Shown: positions 5,319 through 6,040 of the stretch, in pieces | Layout of the letters: each line of letters opens with the position of its first letter | How positions within the stretch are numbered: the stretch's first letter is position 1 | NCBI GenBank assembly: GCA_002397355.1 | Contig: DHAI01000070.1 | Location: forward strand, 1-6,040 | Source of the DNA: Ruminococcaceae bacterium UBA4958 | Lineage (GTDB): Bacteria; Bacillota; Clostridia; Oscillospirales; Acutalibacteraceae | Length of the DNA stretch: 6,040 nucleotides | Reading direction: 5' to 3' | Notes under the pieces: generated by a model | Seen by the model: only the letters and a program-made list of their open reading frames with translations | Told to the model about the DNA's origin: nothing | Databases searched by the model: none | Position numbers and translations under genes: made by a program

Positions 5319-6040
5319 GCAGAACTGCAGACAGGCCGAAAAGGCCCATGGGGCCGGGGGGAAAGAGCGGCGCCCCGGTTCAAAAAGTCAAGGATTTCCG
5401 TGGAACGACGCATCGGCTGCTCCTCTACCTGCGCCCGCAGGTGCCAAAACTGATCGTCGTGTTCTGTTTGGCTGCGGCAGCGACTTATTTCACCGTGAGG
5501 GCTCCCAAAATCGTAGGCGACGCGACGAATCAGCTGACGGACGGCTTTATCGCAAAGTCGACGGTGAATTCCGTCGAGGAAATCCAGAAAAAGGTCAAGC
5601 CCTCCGTCGACGATATGCTCGGCGAGCTCGACGCCGCGGAGGCCAAGGCTCTCCGGCAGGCGGACGAAGCCGTCGAAAAGGAGTTTGCGGAGCAGGTAAA
5701 CGCGAAAAAGCAGCAGGCATACGCCTCGGCGGCAAAAGCCGCCGACAGCGCCGCGGATGAAAAATTCCGGGAAGCCGTCGACGCGAAAAAACAGCAGGCG
5801 TACGCCTCGGCGGCAAAAGCCGCCGACGAGGCCGTCGCAAAGAAATTCTCCGAGGCGGCGGCGGAGAAAAAGCAGCAGGCGTATCAGGAAGCCGCGAAGT
5901 CTGCCGACGCCGCCGCGGAAACGGAATTTCAAAAGGCCGCCGACGCAAAAAAGCAGCAGGCGTACGCCTCCGCCAAAGCGGCGGCAGACGCACCGTTCGC
6001 CGGGCTGCCGGAAAATCCGCAGACGGACGCGAAGAAACAA
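5315..6040 (+). CDS. ABC exporter half-transporter with repeat insertion (3' end missing)
   Basis: The frame is open for 242 codons to the window edge. The first 45 residues are a basic, Gly/Pro-containing cytoplasmic arm with KVKDFRGTTHRLLLYLRP (24-41), characteristic of the second subunit of clostridial heterodimeric exporters. One hydrophobic helix follows (about 45-62), then RAPKIVGDATNQLTDGF (62-78), the familiar end of helix 1. Helix 2 normally comes soon after a short outside loop. Here, from about residue 80, a hydrophilic Ala/Lys/Gln/Glu-rich segment runs to the edge and contains 27-residue repeats; by topology it is extracytoplasmic. The remaining helices and the ATPase domain are expected downstream, and since the partner lacks the catalytic Glu and His they should be present here. 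The family call rests on the N-terminus and operon context, because no ATPase motif lies within the window. Confidence 0.88.
   Translation, partial: MSRTADRPKRPMGPGGKSGAPVQKVKDFRGTTHRLLLYLRPQVPKLIVVFCLAAAATYFTVRAPKIVGDATNQLTDGFIAKSTVNSVEEIQKKVKPSVDDMLGELDAAEAKALRQADEAVEKEFAEQVNAKKQQAYASAAKAADSAADEKFREAVDAKKQQAYASAAKAADEAVAKKFSEAAAEKKQQAYQEAAKSADAAAETEFQKAADAKKQQAYASAKAAADAPFAGLPENPQTDAKKQ
5702..6040 (+). repeat. In-frame 81-bp tandem repeats encoding 27-residue helical units
   Basis: Copies start at 5702, 5783, 5864 and 5945, and a further start (AKKQ) at 6029 is cut by the window. Each encodes KKQQAY followed by an Ala-rich helix and a Phe 15 residues after the Tyr (Tyr136/163/190/217; Phe151/178/205). 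A degenerate earlier unit is marked by Phe124, also 27 residues before Phe151. The first 45 nt of copies one and two differ at only 2 positions. The third has drifted, and the fourth is one codon longer and loses its pattern around PFAGLPENPQ. Because 81 is a multiple of three, gain or loss of a unit keeps the frame. Confidence 0.93.

Noticed and set aside
5270..6040. Long Arg/Leu-rich open frame on the minus strand opposite the second ABC gene
   Set aside because: It is the antisense shadow of the GC-rich repeat coding strand: low-complexity Arg/Phe/Leu/Gly composition, no ribosome site and no domain. The plus-strand frame has a perfect ribosome site, the ATGA overlap and a recognisable exporter N-terminus.
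5702..6040. CRISPR array
   Set aside because: The repeats are in frame, 81 bp, degenerate, contiguous without unique spacers, and lie within a coding sequence.

Overview
The window looks like chromosomal DNA from a fairly GC-rich, spore-forming Firmicute, most likely a class Clostridia gut or anaerobe lineage. The reasons are strong AGGAGG/GAGGTG-type ribosome binding sites, a LysM-GH18 enzyme of the SleL/YaaH spore type, a LytTR-DUF3021 regulatory pair, and a MarR plus twin ABC half-transporter operon of a kind common in that group. The lineage is inferred from family resemblance, not from a search.

Layout. Positions 1-45 are a near-perfect symmetric terminator hairpin. Positions 139-1560 (minus strand) encode a three-LysM glycoside hydrolase family 18 protein without a signal peptide. 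A divergent intergenic region (1561-1816) holds possible promoters for both sides and a candidate LytTR operator. Positions 1817-2721 (plus) are a two-gene unit: a stand-alone LytTR DNA-binding protein followed at once by a four-helix DUF3021 membrane protein. Positions 2722-3060 are non-coding. They carry a long hairpin that probably ends the LytTR unit, a GC-rich hairpin cluster, and a near-consensus housekeeping promoter overlaid by repeats that look like a MarR operator.

Positions 3061 to the right edge are one tight operon: a MarR regulator, a first ABC exporter half-transporter (complete) and a second one (cut by the window end). The gaps are 8 nt and then an ATGA overlap, so the three are very probably co-transcribed and the last two translationally coupled. 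The first half-transporter has Asp and Gln in place of the catalytic Glu and switch His, the pattern of the degenerate-site subunit in TM287/288-type heterodimers. The second should therefore supply the catalytic Walker B and H-loop. By analogy MarR would repress the operon until a ligand, perhaps an exported compound, releases it.

The most unusual feature is in the second half-transporter. Straight after its first membrane helix, where family members normally have a short outside loop, it carries an Ala/Lys/Gln/Glu-rich insertion of at least 160 residues. The insertion is built from 27-residue repeats (81 bp in DNA) that start with a KKQQAY motif. It has no Gly or Pro over about 123 residues and still continues near the window edge. 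It predicts a long extracytoplasmic alpha-helical stalk on a drug-type ABC exporter.
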